NCBI GenBank assembly: GCA_025463745.1
Contig: JAODBB010000135.1
Span: 1-44,722 of the forward strand
Source: Subtercola sp.
Lineage (GTDB): Bacteria > Actinomycetota > Actinomycetes > Actinomycetales > Microbacteriaceae
Direction: 5' to 3'
Length of the DNA: 44,722 nt
Made by a program: the position numbers and the translations under genes. The notes under the pieces were generated by a model. The model did not search any database. It was not told where the DNA came from and saw only the letters and a program-made list of their open reading frames with translations. Positions within the stretch are counted from its first letter, which is position 1, and every line of letters begins with the position of its first letter. This document shows, in pieces, positions 25,051 through 33,140 of the stretch.

Positions 25051-26129
25051 TTGTTCCACTCCCCCAAGAAGGTCGGATTCGCTTCAAGAATCGTTTTGTC
25101 GACGATGCGGCCGACCGGGCTGAGCGCGGTCTGCGTGGTGATCAGTTGCGGGGTGCTGGGGTCGCGAACGGCATCGATGAGCGTTTCAGCCGCCTTTGCT
25201 CCGAACGTTCCGGGCACCAGTGCAATGCTCGACGGCCATTTGCCGGCGAGGATCTCCTGTACACCCTCGATCGAGGCTCCCCAGCCCAGGCAGGCGATGT
25301 CTCCGCCGCCGGCCTTTGTCGTTGCAGTGAACTGCTTGCCGGCCGCATCCGCCGCACGTTCAGCCCCGAAACAATTCTGATCTCCAGTCGTGATGATGAG
25401 GTTCAGATCCGGGTTGGCCTGCAGCACATCGGCCGTGGCCTGCTGCACCTTGGCCTCATCGAAGGCGAGGGCCGATTCGTTGACGATCTGGATGTTCGGG
25501 TTGGCGGCCAGAACCTTCTTGATCTCATTGAGTTTGATGACGTCGAACTCGCTCGATTTGGAGCCGATGACGATCATCGCCTTACAGGGGTCGATTCCCT
25601 TGCACAGATCTGCGGCCTTCTGACCCTGCACCTGACCCCCTTCCGCCATGTTGTCTGCGATCTGAACGGTGATTCCGTCGACGCCGGCCTTGGTCACGTC
25701 GGTGGGATCGGCACCGATGGCGTAGTCGATCGCAGCGACCTTGATGCCTTTGGCAAGTGCGTCTTTCACAACGGGTGCCATCTGCTCGGAGTTGTTCGGC
25801 ATGATCTCGAGCGCCTGATACTTTCCCGACGCAATCGCATCACGCGCCTGAGCAAGCTGCGTAGCACCGTCGAACTTTCCGTCGAAGAAGGTGACGGTTC
25901 CGCCCATTTTCTCGGCAGCGGCCTGCGCTGCTTCAAAGCTGCTCTTCGAGTAGCCGTTCGCTGCGGCATAGCCGAGGAAGGCGATGTTCACCGCACTGCC
26001 TCCGCTGCTCGTGGCGCCGGCAGACGCCCCGGTGCTGGCGCAACCGGCGAAAGTCGTCGTCGCGAGAATGGCGATAGCGCCGAGCGTCAGGCCCTTGCGG
26101 AGCCTCGATGCTGTGGTGAGGTTCGACAT
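25047..26129 (-). CDS. CUT2-family substrate-binding lipoprotein (RbsB-like)
   Basis: 360 residues. The signal peptide ends in the lipobox FAGC (about residue 29). The mature protein has the periplasmic-binding type 1 fold: VNIAFLGYAAANGYSKSSFEAAQAAAEKMGG, IASGKYQALEIMPNNSEQMAPVVKDALAKGIKVAAIDYAIG, and ITTGDQNCFGAERAA. This fold binds monosaccharides, inositols and other small polar rings; the ligand is not evident and the enzymes around it suggest a cyclic alcohol or glycoside. It is the first gene of a five-gene operon and has two island motif sites upstream. A decayed paralogue lies at 27170-27460. Confidence 0.92.
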   Translation of the reverse strand: MSNLTTASRLRKGLTLGAIAILATTTFAGCASTGASAGATSSGGSAVNIAFLGYAAANGYSKSSFEAAQAAAEKMGGTVTFFDGKFDGATQLAQARDAIASGKYQALEIMPNNSEQMAPVVKDALAKGIKVAAIDYAIGADPTDVTKAGVDGITVQIADNMAEGGQVQGQKAADLCKGIDPCKAMIVIGSKSSEFDVIKLNEIKKVLAANPNIQIVNESALAFDEAKVQQATADVLQANPDLNLIITTGDQNCFGAERAADAAGKQFTATTKAGGGDIACLGWGASIEGVQEILAGKWPSSIALVPGTFGAKAAETLIDAVRDPSTPQLITTQTALSPVGRIVDKTILEANPTFLGEWNK

Positions 26130-26188
26130 TGAATCTCTCTTTCTGAGTGTGGGTGCGGGTTTTCAATCATCAGACGAATGCGTTGTGA

Positions 26189-26243
26189 ATTCGACACTAT
26201 CGTCTTGACTTAGTTGAGTGTGCAGCATTTCGACGCTGTTGTC
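26189..26243 (-). promoter_or_regulatory. Island motif sites 2 and 3, importer operon promoter
   Basis: On the minus strand GACGATAGTGTCGAAT (26204-26189) and GACAACAGCGTCGAAA (26243-26228) both fit GAC-N6-GTCGAAW, with starts 39 bp apart. Both face the binding-protein gene at 26129. The 34-bp block from 26189 matches 33062-33095 (upstream of the aldehyde dehydrogenase gene) at 26 of 34 positions. Confidence 0.65.
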
Positions 26244-26285
26244 TATAGTTAGGCGCAAACGTCGCGTTTCGTGATCGAGTCGTGA

Positions 26286-27134
26286 CTACGACCCGGAATA
26301 CTTCTGTGCCATGCCGAGGTCGACCGGCAGAGTGATTCCGGTGATGTAGCGAGACATCTCCGACGCGAGAAACAGCACGGCGTTCGAGATATCGACGGGT
26401 TCGACCCACGGAACGTCCCACATGTTGATCTTCGTCAGAACGTCGTAGGCATCTGCGAACGTCGGGTTTACCAAGTCGGGGCGGTAAACGGCGGGCGTCA
26501 CATCGTTATCGATCATCGTCGTGCGCACATTCGTCGGGTGAATCGTGTTCACTCGAATGTGCTCTGCGGCAAGCTCGTTTGCGAGAGTGCGTGCGAGACC
26601 GACGACGCCGTGTTTTGCCGCGACATAGTGCGCGATGTTCGGAATGGCTCGGAGCCCTGCCGTCGAACTGATCAGAATGATCGATCCCCCGGGCCCACGC
26701 TCGATGAGATGCGGGATCGCCGCTGTCGTCGTGTTCCACACCCCCGTGAGGTTCACATCGAGCATGGTCTGCCAATGATCGCGAGAGAGCTCCCACGATT
26801 TCCCGACCACGTTGAAAATTCCAGCGTTCGCCACGACGACATCGAGGCCACCGAGTTCTGCGACGCCGTCGTCGACAACGCTCCGGAGTGCCTCGACATC
26901 ACGCACATCCGCCTGCTTGGCCACGATGCGCCGGTCGAGCGCTTCGACCAGTCTCACCGTCTCCGCTAGATCTTCGGTCGTCGCCGCCGCATAACCGACT
27001 CCCTCGACAGGGCCATTGAGGTCGACGGCGATGATGTCGGCTCCCGCTTCGGCCAGCGTGATGGCGTGCGATCGGCCTTGTCCTCGTGCTGCCCCTGTGA
27101 TGAACGCAACTTTTCCGGTCATATCGGTTTTCAT
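26286..27134 (-). CDS. Mycofactocin-coupled SDR family oxidoreductase (1)
   Basis: 282 residues. The opening GKVAFITGAARGQGRSHAITLAEAGADIIAVDL, the insertion after beta-2 (about 40-65) and the C-terminal MWDVPWVEPVDISNAVLFLASEMSRYITGITLPVDLG are hallmarks of the SDR subfamily that keeps NAD tightly bound and passes electrons to mycofactocin rather than to free NAD (established for the family; carveol dehydrogenase belongs here). Catalytic Ser (ISSTAG) and Tyr/Lys (YVAAK) are present. It probably oxidises a secondary or cyclic alcohol. ATG at 27134 has AAAGGGG 7 bases upstream; the frame continues upstream only through pseudogene sequence. No mycofactocin biosynthesis genes lie in this window. 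Confidence 0.9.
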   Translation of the reverse strand: MKTDMTGKVAFITGAARGQGRSHAITLAEAGADIIAVDLNGPVEGVGYAAATTEDLAETVRLVEALDRRIVAKQADVRDVEALRSVVDDGVAELGGLDVVVANAGIFNVVGKSWELSRDHWQTMLDVNLTGVWNTTTAAIPHLIERGPGGSIILISSTAGLRAIPNIAHYVAAKHGVVGLARTLANELAAEHIRVNTIHPTNVRTTMIDNDVTPAVYRPDLVNPTFADAYDVLTKINMWDVPWVEPVDISNAVLFLASEMSRYITGITLPVDLGMAQKYSGS

Positions 27135-27169
27135 ACGTGCCCCTTTCCGGGCTCGGTCAGATGGATGAT

Positions 27170-27460
27170 CTACTTCTGCCAATCGCCGACGAAGTCCGGA
27201 TGTGTGGTGAGAGAAGTTGTCTTCGTTGATGCCGACGTGAATGGTAGGGTGCTCGCCCAGCACCTTCTGGATCTCTGTGCGCTTGATCACATCGAACGAA
27301 CTCGACCTCGACCTCGACCTCGAGCCGAGTGCTATCAAGACCTTGCAGGCGTCGATACCCTCGCGGAGGGAGGCAGCCACCGACGCTTGTGCATTAGCCG
27401 ACGAAGGCCTGCCCCGACGAAAACGGTGAGGGCGAGTGCCGAGGCGGCTGATTTCAGGCG
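27170..27460 (-). pseudogene. Decayed paralogue of the CUT2 substrate-binding protein
   Basis: Reading the minus strand, three fragments match the intact protein at 25047-26129 but in different frames. First comes a signal-peptide-like piece RLKSAASALALTVFVGAG near 27460. Then EGIDACKVLIALGS...SSFDVIKRTEIQKVLGEHPTIHVGINEDN follows, matching KGIDPCKAMIVIGSKSSEFDVIKLNEIKKVLAANPNIQIVNES. After a frame change and a loss of roughly 130 residues, THPDFVGDWQK and a stop at 27170 match the C-terminus NPTFLGEWNK. A CTCGAC repeat has inserted extra Arg-Ser codons. It is a remnant and is not expected to make a functional protein. Confidence 0.8.
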
Positions 27461-27464
27461 TATG

Positions 27465-27505
27465 ACGCATGAGCTGCTCGATTCGCGATCGAGCAGCTCA
27501 TGCGT
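27465..27505 (-). terminator. Strong hairpin after the SnoaL-fold gene
   Basis: A perfect 18-bp inverted repeat (27465-27482 with 27488-27505, 5-base loop) starts 11 bases after the stop at 27517. No T-run follows on the minus strand, as is common for actinobacterial terminators. It marks the boundary between the SDR/SnoaL operon and the decayed binding-protein copy. Confidence 0.7.
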
Positions 27506-27516
27506 TGCGGAAGGAG

Positions 27517-27996
27517 TCAGGCCGTCACCAGCGCGTCGACGTCACTTCCTGTTGCGGCCGACCAGTTCGAAAGCGGCGCCCAGTAGTGCAGATCGAACTC
27601 GCGAAGCGTGATCTTCCAGACACCGCCGCGACGCTCGACATGGTCGGTGTACAGGCCGCCGACCTGGGTCGGCCCGTCGACCGAATCGATCACGAAGCAA
27701 TCGAGCGCCGTTTCGGCCTTGCCCGTGTCACCGTCGATCGTCACCAGCGAGTTCGCCATCCAGTGATGCATCTTCGGGGTCTTGGCCCAGAGCGTCTCGG
27801 CCGCAGACATGATGCCTTCGATGCCGACGAACGGGTCGCCGAATGCCGGCCCGAGGTTGAGCGTCGCGTCGTCGAACCAGATCGACTTCAGCAGGGCGCG
27901 ATCGCGCCGGTCGAATGCCTGCGCATATTTCGAGACCAGGTCTTCGATTTCGATGCGGCTCTCGATCTTGTCGAGGCGAACGTCGGTGTCAGTCAT
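27517..27996 (-). CDS. SnoaL-like / NTF2-fold protein (1)
   Basis: 159 residues of the SnoaL-like (nuclear transport factor 2) fold: RIEIEDLVSKYAQAFDRRDRALLKSIWFDDATLNLG, KMHHWMANSLVTIDGDTGKAETALDCFV, and GVWKITLREFDLHYW, the usual helix-then-curved-sheet order. Members with this Tyr/Asp/His pattern act as hydratases, dehydratases or isomerases on cyclic ketones, but the substrate is not known. ATG at 27996 has AAGGAG 9 bases upstream. It follows the mycofactocin-type SDR (28071) with a 74-base gap that holds a direct repeat. Confidence 0.85.
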   Translation of the reverse strand: MTDTDVRLDKIESRIEIEDLVSKYAQAFDRRDRALLKSIWFDDATLNLGPAFGDPFVGIEGIMSAAETLWAKTPKMHHWMANSLVTIDGDTGKAETALDCFVIDSVDGPTQVGGLYTDHVERRGGVWKITLREFDLHYWAPLSNWSAATGSDVDALVTA

Positions 27997-28017
27997 GATG
28001 ATGTACTCCTTATTTAT

Positions 28018-28059
28018 CGATTTATCGGTTGGGTGGAACGATTTATCGGTTGGGCAGAA
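28018..28059. repeat. 21-bp direct tandem repeat, two copies
   Basis: CGATTTATCGGTTGGGTGGA plus A (28018-28038) is repeated at 28039-28059 with two changes. A partial third copy (TATTTATCGA) lies just before. It sits directly upstream of the ribosome site of the SnoaL-fold gene at 27996. Confidence 0.8.
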
Positions 28060-28070
28060 CACGGTTCGGG

Positions 28071-28967
28071 TCAGGAACGATTGGCGAGTTGCCACTCGAG
28101 CGCGCCGATTCGTTCCGCGGCGATGGCCGGGATTCCGGGAGGCTGCGCAAGCGTTCCGCCATCAACGGGCAGAGCGACACCCGTGATGTATCGCGCGGCG
28201 TCGGATGCGAGGAAAAGCACGGCTTCGGAGATGTCTTCGGGCTCTAGCCAGGCGATGGGGAGCAGCATGGTGGCCTGGGAGGGAAAGACCATCTTCTCTT
28301 TACTGCCACCCGGCCCTCCATTGAACATGTCGAGCACCGACTGGCTGTGCAGCATCGGCGTACCCGTGTTTCCGGGCATCACAGCATTGACGCGAATCGA
28401 ATGCGGCCCGAGTTCTGTTGCGAGCGAACGCATGAGGCCGAGCACTCCCGTCTTGGCGGCGCTGTAGGCCGAGAGTGATGGGTAGGCCGTCATGGCGGCC
28501 GTCGAGGCGGTGAAGATGATCGACCCCCGTTGACGCGAAACCATGTGTGGAATGACGGCCTTCGCAACCCGCCACGGAGCCGACAGGTTCGTTTCGACGA
28601 CGGTGTCCCAGATCTCATCGGTCTGCTGATCCCAGGGCAGATTGATTGCGACGCCATGGTTCACGGCCAGAATGTCGATCTGACCGAATTCGGCGATTGC
28701 CTGGTCGACCACTTCACCCATCTCGACGGAGCTCCGGGCATCCGCCTTCACCGCGAGACAGCGGCGGTCGAAGAGCTCAACCAGCCGGGCGGTTTCGTCG
28801 AGATCGGCTTGAGTGGATGTCTCGTACGGAGCGACCTCGGCAATCGGTTCGCAAATATCAGTCACGATGATGTCTGCACCTTCACTAGCGAGCAGGCGTG
28901 CGTGCGAACGCCCCTGGCCCCTGCCACCGCCCGTGATCAATGCGACCTTGCCGTCGAGACGACCCAT
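28071..28967 (-). CDS. Mycofactocin-coupled SDR family oxidoreductase (2)
   Basis: 298 residues. GKVALITGGGRGQGRSHARLLASEGADIIVTDI, the insertion after beta-2 (about 38-60) and PEDISEAVLFLASDAARYITGVALPVDGG place it in the same mycofactocin-linked, NAD-retaining SDR subfamily as the protein at 26286. NNAG is replaced by VNHGV. Ser in FTASTAA and the YSAAK motif are intact. GGAGG 5 bases upstream selects ATG 28967 over ATG 28979, which precedes that site. Two paralogues suggest two successive alcohol oxidations or two substrates. The promoter at 28992-29016 carries an island motif. Confidence 0.9.
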   Translation of the reverse strand: MGRLDGKVALITGGGRGQGRSHARLLASEGADIIVTDICEPIAEVAPYETSTQADLDETARLVELFDRRCLAVKADARSSVEMGEVVDQAIAEFGQIDILAVNHGVAINLPWDQQTDEIWDTVVETNLSAPWRVAKAVIPHMVSRQRGSIIFTASTAAMTAYPSLSAYSAAKTGVLGLMRSLATELGPHSIRVNAVMPGNTGTPMLHSQSVLDMFNGGPGGSKEKMVFPSQATMLLPIAWLEPEDISEAVLFLASDAARYITGVALPVDGGTLAQPPGIPAIAAERIGALEWQLANRS

Positions 28968-28991
28968 GTTTTCCTCCATTTTAGGTAATTT

Positions 28992-29016
28992 GACAATGGT
29001 GTTGAATATTCGACAC
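28992..29016. promoter_or_regulatory. Island motif site 4 overlapping a palindrome
   Basis: GACAATGGTGTTGAAT (28992-29007) is a variant of the island motif. It overlaps GTGTTGAATATTCGACAC (28999-29016), an 18-bp palindrome with one mismatched pair, whose right arm ATTCGACAC is identical to the motif tail at 26189 and 39304. It lies 25 bases upstream of the SDR start at 28967. Confidence 0.6.
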
Positions 29017-29061
29017 CGATCGATTCGGGCGCGCAGAAGTCAGCCGATCGCTGAACAGGCG

Positions 29062-29802
29062 TCAGCTGCGGTAGAGACCACCGTCAGCCATGATGGTTTG
29101 GCCGGTCACCCAGCCGCTGCTCTCACCGGCGAGAAAGAGCACGGTGCCGACCACATCTTCGGCTGTTCCTGCCCGCTTGATGGCCTGCGATTGAGCGAGC
29201 GCGTCTATGTGTTCCGCGTCGATGTTGGCCAACCCGCCCGGGGTCTTCGATGCTGTGGGGCCGACCGCATTCACAGTGATGCCGAATTCGGCAACGTCGT
29301 TAGCAAGCCCACGAGTGAAGCCGATCACCCCCATCTTGCTTGACATGTAGTGAGCAAGCCCCGGGATGACCAGGCCGATCGAATTCGACGTGATATTCAC
29401 GATTCGGCCATAGCCACCCGACTTCATCAGCGGCAATACGCCCTTGACCATCAAGAACTGCGAATCGAGGTTGATGGCGTGAACTCTGCGCCAGAGTGCG
29501 TAGTCGACCTCGTCGAACGGCACGTTGGGGTAGATGCCCGCGTTGTTCACCAGAATGTCACAGCGGCCGAACTGGCTCGACAGTAGCGCAGACAGGCTCT
29601 CGGTCGAGGCCGGATCTGACACGTCGGCCACTAGGCTCACTCCGCGCACGCCCTCTTTCTCGACCGCCGCCACGGTTTCGCCGGCCTCCGAAAGGTCGAC
29701 TGCCACGACGTTCAGGCCAGAGCGGGCGAGTGCCACGCTGATCGCTCGTCCGAAACCCTGCGCAGCACCGGTTACAACGGCAACTTTTCGATTGTCAGTC
29801 AT
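29062..29802 (-). CDS. Short-chain dehydrogenase/reductase (FabG-like)
   Basis: 246 residues, classical SDR: VVTGAAQGFGRAISVALARSG, DVSDPAS, NNAGIYP, Ser in ITSNSIG, and YMSSK. VAVDLSE after beta-2 points to NAD preference. It lacks the RGQGRSH signature, so it is a normal exchange-type SDR, unlike its neighbours at 26286 and 28071. ATG at 29802 has GAGAAAGAG upstream. It is the last gene of the aldehyde dehydrogenase-flavoprotein-SDR operon, 15 bases after the flavoprotein stop. Confidence 0.88.
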   Translation of the reverse strand: MTDNRKVAVVTGAAQGFGRAISVALARSGLNVVAVDLSEAGETVAAVEKEGVRGVSLVADVSDPASTESLSALLSSQFGRCDILVNNAGIYPNVPFDEVDYALWRRVHAINLDSQFLMVKGVLPLMKSGGYGRIVNITSNSIGLVIPGLAHYMSSKMGVIGFTRGLANDVAEFGITVNAVGPTASKTPGGLANIDAEHIDALAQSQAIKRAGTAEDVVGTVLFLAGESSGWVTGQTIMADGGLYRS

Positions 29803-29817
29803 TACTCTTTCTCACGT

Positions 29818-31500
29818 TCATGAAGCGATAGCGGGCGCAGCGTTCTCCACGCGGGAAGGCTGCCGTGCGGCATCCTGACCGGCGAGATAGCCCATGGTGA
29901 TGATGGGGCCGAGCGTGGCCCCGCCGGCCCAGTAACTCTGACCGGAAAAGGCACCGGCACAGTTGCCTGCGGCATACAGCCCGGGGATCGGATCACCGCA
30001 ACGATTCAGAACCCGGCCCACGGCATTCGTTCGTGGGCCGCCCTTGGTGTCGAGCGTCGCCGGGGCAAGCAGAGTGGCATAGTACGGGCCCGTCGCCGAG
30101 ATCGGCCACATCGTCTCGTTCTTATCGTTGCCGGGTCGGCCACCCATGTTGAAGTACAGCTCGATGGGCGCTTCGCCTCGATGAAAGTCCTCGTCGATGC
30201 CCGCCTCAGCGAATGCGTTGTAGCGTTCGATCGTCGACGCCAGATTCTCGACGAATGACGGGTCGAGATTCCATCCGCCGGTGCTCGCCGAAAAGCTCGC
30301 GAGTCGCTCACGAATCGCATCGGCGAGTTCCGGAATGGTCGCCGCCGAGACGATGTGCGATTGGTCGCCGCCGTCGGGAATCATCGGATTGCCGTACTTG
30401 TCGCCGGAGTGGTAGAGCTTCGATTCGGCATCCCAGATCATCGCGAGAATGAGGTTCGGGTACTCGGCCTTCTGCGATTCCCAGGCCCAGAAAGTCGGCA
30501 CGATGTCTTGGTAAGGAGATTTCTCGTTCACGACACGCTTGCCGTACTTGTTCACCCACACCATGCTGTCGCCGGGAATGCTGAAGGAGCAGACTTGATC
30601 GGGGCGATTGGCGATGGCGCGGTCGAGCACCATGGGCGCAAGCCACGCCCCATTCATGTTGGTGAGCTCGGCGCCGAGTGCTTCGGCGATCGGGAGAAAA
30701 TCACCGGTATTGGTGCTCGCGGCACAGCCGCTGAAAATCGGACCGGGAAGCGAAGAGGTTCGGAGCTCTTCATTGTGCGTGAATCCCCCCGTGGCAAAGA
30801 TCACTGCCCGACGGGCCCGGATGACGACTCGACCCGTTGCGGAGTTCGCGATGACTCCGATCACCTCGTCGTTGTCGTCGAGTATCACCCTCTCGACAGA
30901 GTGCTGGAGTCTGAGGTCGACACCTTCGCGGTCGGCGGTTCGCGCGAACACTCCGATCATGTCGGTTCCGTCGCCCACCTCAGTGGGCGCGCCGCCCTGC
31001 AGGTGCGGATAGATGATGCGCCCGAACGGCGCCTTATTCTCGGCCATCTGCGCGTAATAGTCCGGCTGAATGTCCCACGGAATGCCCTCGAGCGCACCCC
31101 ACTTCGTGAGCGTTTCGATCGCGTCGCCGGCGTGGTCGTAAAACGCCTCGATCATGCGGTACTCCCACTCGGTCAGGCCGAGGGTGGGCTTTTCGGGGTC
31201 GTAGTGCTGTGGCCTGGTCAGTCGGGCCATGTGCCGCAGGGCATCCGCTTTCGGATCGGCCCAGCCTTTCTCGCGCATGTAGTGGTTATTGGGCACCCAG
31301 TACGCGGCGGCGGCCTTCTTGGTGGTGCCACCGATGCTGTCACCCTTTTCGAGTTGGATGACCGTGGCCCCGTTCTTCGCGGCCGTAACTGCTGCCGCAT
31401 AGCCGCCGGCACCGGTGCCGACAACGATGACGTCAGTCTCGTCGTCGAACACAACGTCTGCTTCTCGCGCCAGTTCGGCGCCGAATACCTGAAATGTCAC
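29818..31500 (-). CDS. FAD-dependent oxidoreductase, fumarate reductase / 3-ketosteroid-delta-1-dehydrogenase type
   Basis: 560 residues. The FAD-binding Rossmann motif is at 23-60 (DVIVVGTGAGGYAAAVTAAKNGATVIQLEKGDSIGGTT). FATGGFTHNEELR and the C-terminal PGLYAAGNCAGAFSGQSYWAGGATLGPIITMGYLAGQDAA complete the FAD_binding_2 family. GGTTxxxxAAYWVPNN is typical of ketosteroid dehydrogenase and urocanate/flavocytochrome relatives. It would introduce or reduce a C=C bond in a cyclic ketone or acid. No signal peptide is seen. It sits 9 bases after the aldehyde dehydrogenase gene. Confidence 0.88.
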   Translation of the reverse strand: MTFQVFGAELAREADVVFDDETDVIVVGTGAGGYAAAVTAAKNGATVIQLEKGDSIGGTTKKAAAAYWVPNNHYMREKGWADPKADALRHMARLTRPQHYDPEKPTLGLTEWEYRMIEAFYDHAGDAIETLTKWGALEGIPWDIQPDYYAQMAENKAPFGRIIYPHLQGGAPTEVGDGTDMIGVFARTADREGVDLRLQHSVERVILDDNDEVIGVIANSATGRVVIRARRAVIFATGGFTHNEELRTSSLPGPIFSGCAASTNTGDFLPIAEALGAELTNMNGAWLAPMVLDRAIANRPDQVCSFSIPGDSMVWVNKYGKRVVNEKSPYQDIVPTFWAWESQKAEYPNLILAMIWDAESKLYHSGDKYGNPMIPDGGDQSHIVSAATIPELADAIRERLASFSASTGGWNLDPSFVENLASTIERYNAFAEAGIDEDFHRGEAPIELYFNMGGRPGNDKNETMWPISATGPYYATLLAPATLDTKGGPRTNAVGRVLNRCGDPIPGLYAAGNCAGAFSGQSYWAGGATLGPIITMGYLAGQDAARQPSRVENAAPAIAS

Positions 31501-31509
31501 GACGCCCTC

Positions 31510-32997
31510 CTAGAACGGGTACTGCGCGATTTCGTCGCGAACAGTAACCCATTTCCATTCGGTGAACTGGTCGGCGTTGGTCAACGTGGAGTGGTTGAAG
31601 CCGTTTCCCGACACACCGACACCGCCGATCGGGCCATAGACCTCATGCAGCACGGGCTGGTCGTTGATGTGCACGATTCCCGAATGCAGCTTGTCGGCGA
31701 TGCGCTGTGCCTGTGCCAGATCGGGGCCGACGACGGCGGCCGACAGCCCATAGCTCGTTTCATTGGCCAGGGCCACCGCCTCTTCGTCGGTGCTGAACGT
31801 CGTGATGCCGGCGATGGGCCCGAAGATCTCTTCATCGAAGACAGCCATGCCCGGCTCGACTCCCGAGATGACGGTCGGCTGGTAGAACAATCCCTCGCGG
31901 CCGCCTCCGACGCGAATGCGGGCACCCTTGGCGATAGTGTCGGCGACGATGCGGTCGACGTTCGCAGCCTGCTTCTCGTTGACGATCGGCCCGAGGTGAA
32001 CCTGACCGAGAAACGGGTCGCCCACGACGAGATTCTTCGCGTGACGAACCAGCGCTTCCGTGTACTCCTCAGCGATGCTCTCGTGCACGAGATGCCGCCC
32101 TGCCGTCAGACAGATTTGGCCTTGATGAAAGAACGAACCCCACGCGCCCGCGCTGGCGGCGGCCTCGATATCAACGCCTTCGAGCACGATGTAGGGGTTG
32201 TTGCCGCCGAGCTCGAGCGACACGCGTTTGAGCAAGCCACCGGCGACCGCCCCGATCTGACGACCGGCCCTGGTAGAGCCGGTGAAGCTCACCATGTCGA
32301 CAAGAGGCTCAGCAACCACGGCTTCGCCGGTGGCCACGGCGCCGGGCAGAACATGAAACAGGCCGGCAGGCAGTCCCGCCTCTTCGAGAAGCCGGGCGAA
32401 GATCACTCCCCCGCAGACCGGCGTCTGAGGGTCTGGCTTTAGCAACACCGCATTGCCCGCGACAAGCGCTGGCGCAATTGCCCGAGTGCCGAGAAGAAAC
32501 GGGGAGTTCCACGGTGTGATGATGCCGACCGTACCGATCGGAACGCGTTTGGCGAAGCTCCGACGGCCGACCTCAGCACTGGCGACTTGAATGCCGACGG
32601 GCTCACTGCCGAGGTTCGCCGCTTCGAGCGACTCGCGAGCGGTCATGAAGACCTCCCACTCCGCTTTCGGCCGGATCGACCCGGTTTCGCGAACGATCTG
32701 AGTGGCTATTTCGTCAGCGTGCTCGACGACGAGTCGCGAGAATTCCCGCATGATGTCGCCGCGCAAAGGGCCGGGCACCAACGCCCATGCGGCCTGCGCT
32801 TCACGCGCATCGATAGCCGCGGCCTCGACATCTTCTGTAGATGCCACGCCGATCGAACCGATGCTCTCACCGGTGGACTTGTCTGTGACGTCGATGGTGC
32901 CATTGCCGGGCTGCTTCCATCCGGTGCTGTAGATCTTGCCATCCCAGAGGGAGGCCGGCGCCAGCGTGACGAGATCGACGGTACTGAGATTCGACAT
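31510..32997 (-). CDS. NAD(P)-dependent aldehyde dehydrogenase (benzaldehyde/vanillin DH-like)
   Basis: 495 residues of the ALDH superfamily. N164 (TPWNSP), FTGSTRAG at 238-245, the general base E262 (LELGGNNP) and catalytic C296 (GQICLTAGR) are in place, as is the C-terminal EEIFGPIAGI. HQGQICLTAGR and the lack of an SQC-type loop resemble aromatic aldehyde dehydrogenases such as vanillin/benzaldehyde types. It oxidises an aldehyde to the acid that the CoA ligase at 33939 could activate. First gene of its operon, GGAGAGAG upstream, with an island motif at 33062. Confidence 0.92.
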   Translation of the reverse strand: MSNLSTVDLVTLAPASLWDGKIYSTGWKQPGNGTIDVTDKSTGESIGSIGVASTEDVEAAAIDAREAQAAWALVPGPLRGDIMREFSRLVVEHADEIATQIVRETGSIRPKAEWEVFMTARESLEAANLGSEPVGIQVASAEVGRRSFAKRVPIGTVGIITPWNSPFLLGTRAIAPALVAGNAVLLKPDPQTPVCGGVIFARLLEEAGLPAGLFHVLPGAVATGEAVVAEPLVDMVSFTGSTRAGRQIGAVAGGLLKRVSLELGGNNPYIVLEGVDIEAAASAGAWGSFFHQGQICLTAGRHLVHESIAEEYTEALVRHAKNLVVGDPFLGQVHLGPIVNEKQAANVDRIVADTIAKGARIRVGGGREGLFYQPTVISGVEPGMAVFDEEIFGPIAGITTFSTDEEAVALANETSYGLSAAVVGPDLAQAQRIADKLHSGIVHINDQPVLHEVYGPIGGVGVSGNGFNHSTLTNADQFTEWKWVTVRDEIAQYPF

Positions 32998-33061
32998 TGA
33001 GATTCTCTCTCCAACTTTTCTCTACGAGCCTGCCTGTGCAGGTCTAGCGAGTGTGACGCAA

Positions 33062-33095
33062 TATCGACTCTATTGTCAATACTTAGTCGAGTGTG
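33062..33095 (-). promoter_or_regulatory. Island motif site 5 and conserved 34-bp promoter block
   Basis: On the minus strand GACAATAGAGTCGATA (33077-33062) fits GAC-N6-GTCGA. The full block 33062-33095 matches 26189-26222 at 26 of 34 positions and keeps CACACTCRACTAAGT upstream of the dyad. It lies 65 bases upstream of the aldehyde dehydrogenase start. Confidence 0.65.
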
Positions 33096-33140
33096 TCGTT
33101 TTTTGAGAGCAATGTCTAGTGCTGAGACGGAAAGGGGTTT

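Noticed and set aside
30355-32442. Plus-strand open frame of about 695 codons opposite the flavoprotein and aldehyde dehydrogenase genes
   Set aside because: A GC-rich antisense shadow of two genes with intact catalytic motifs.
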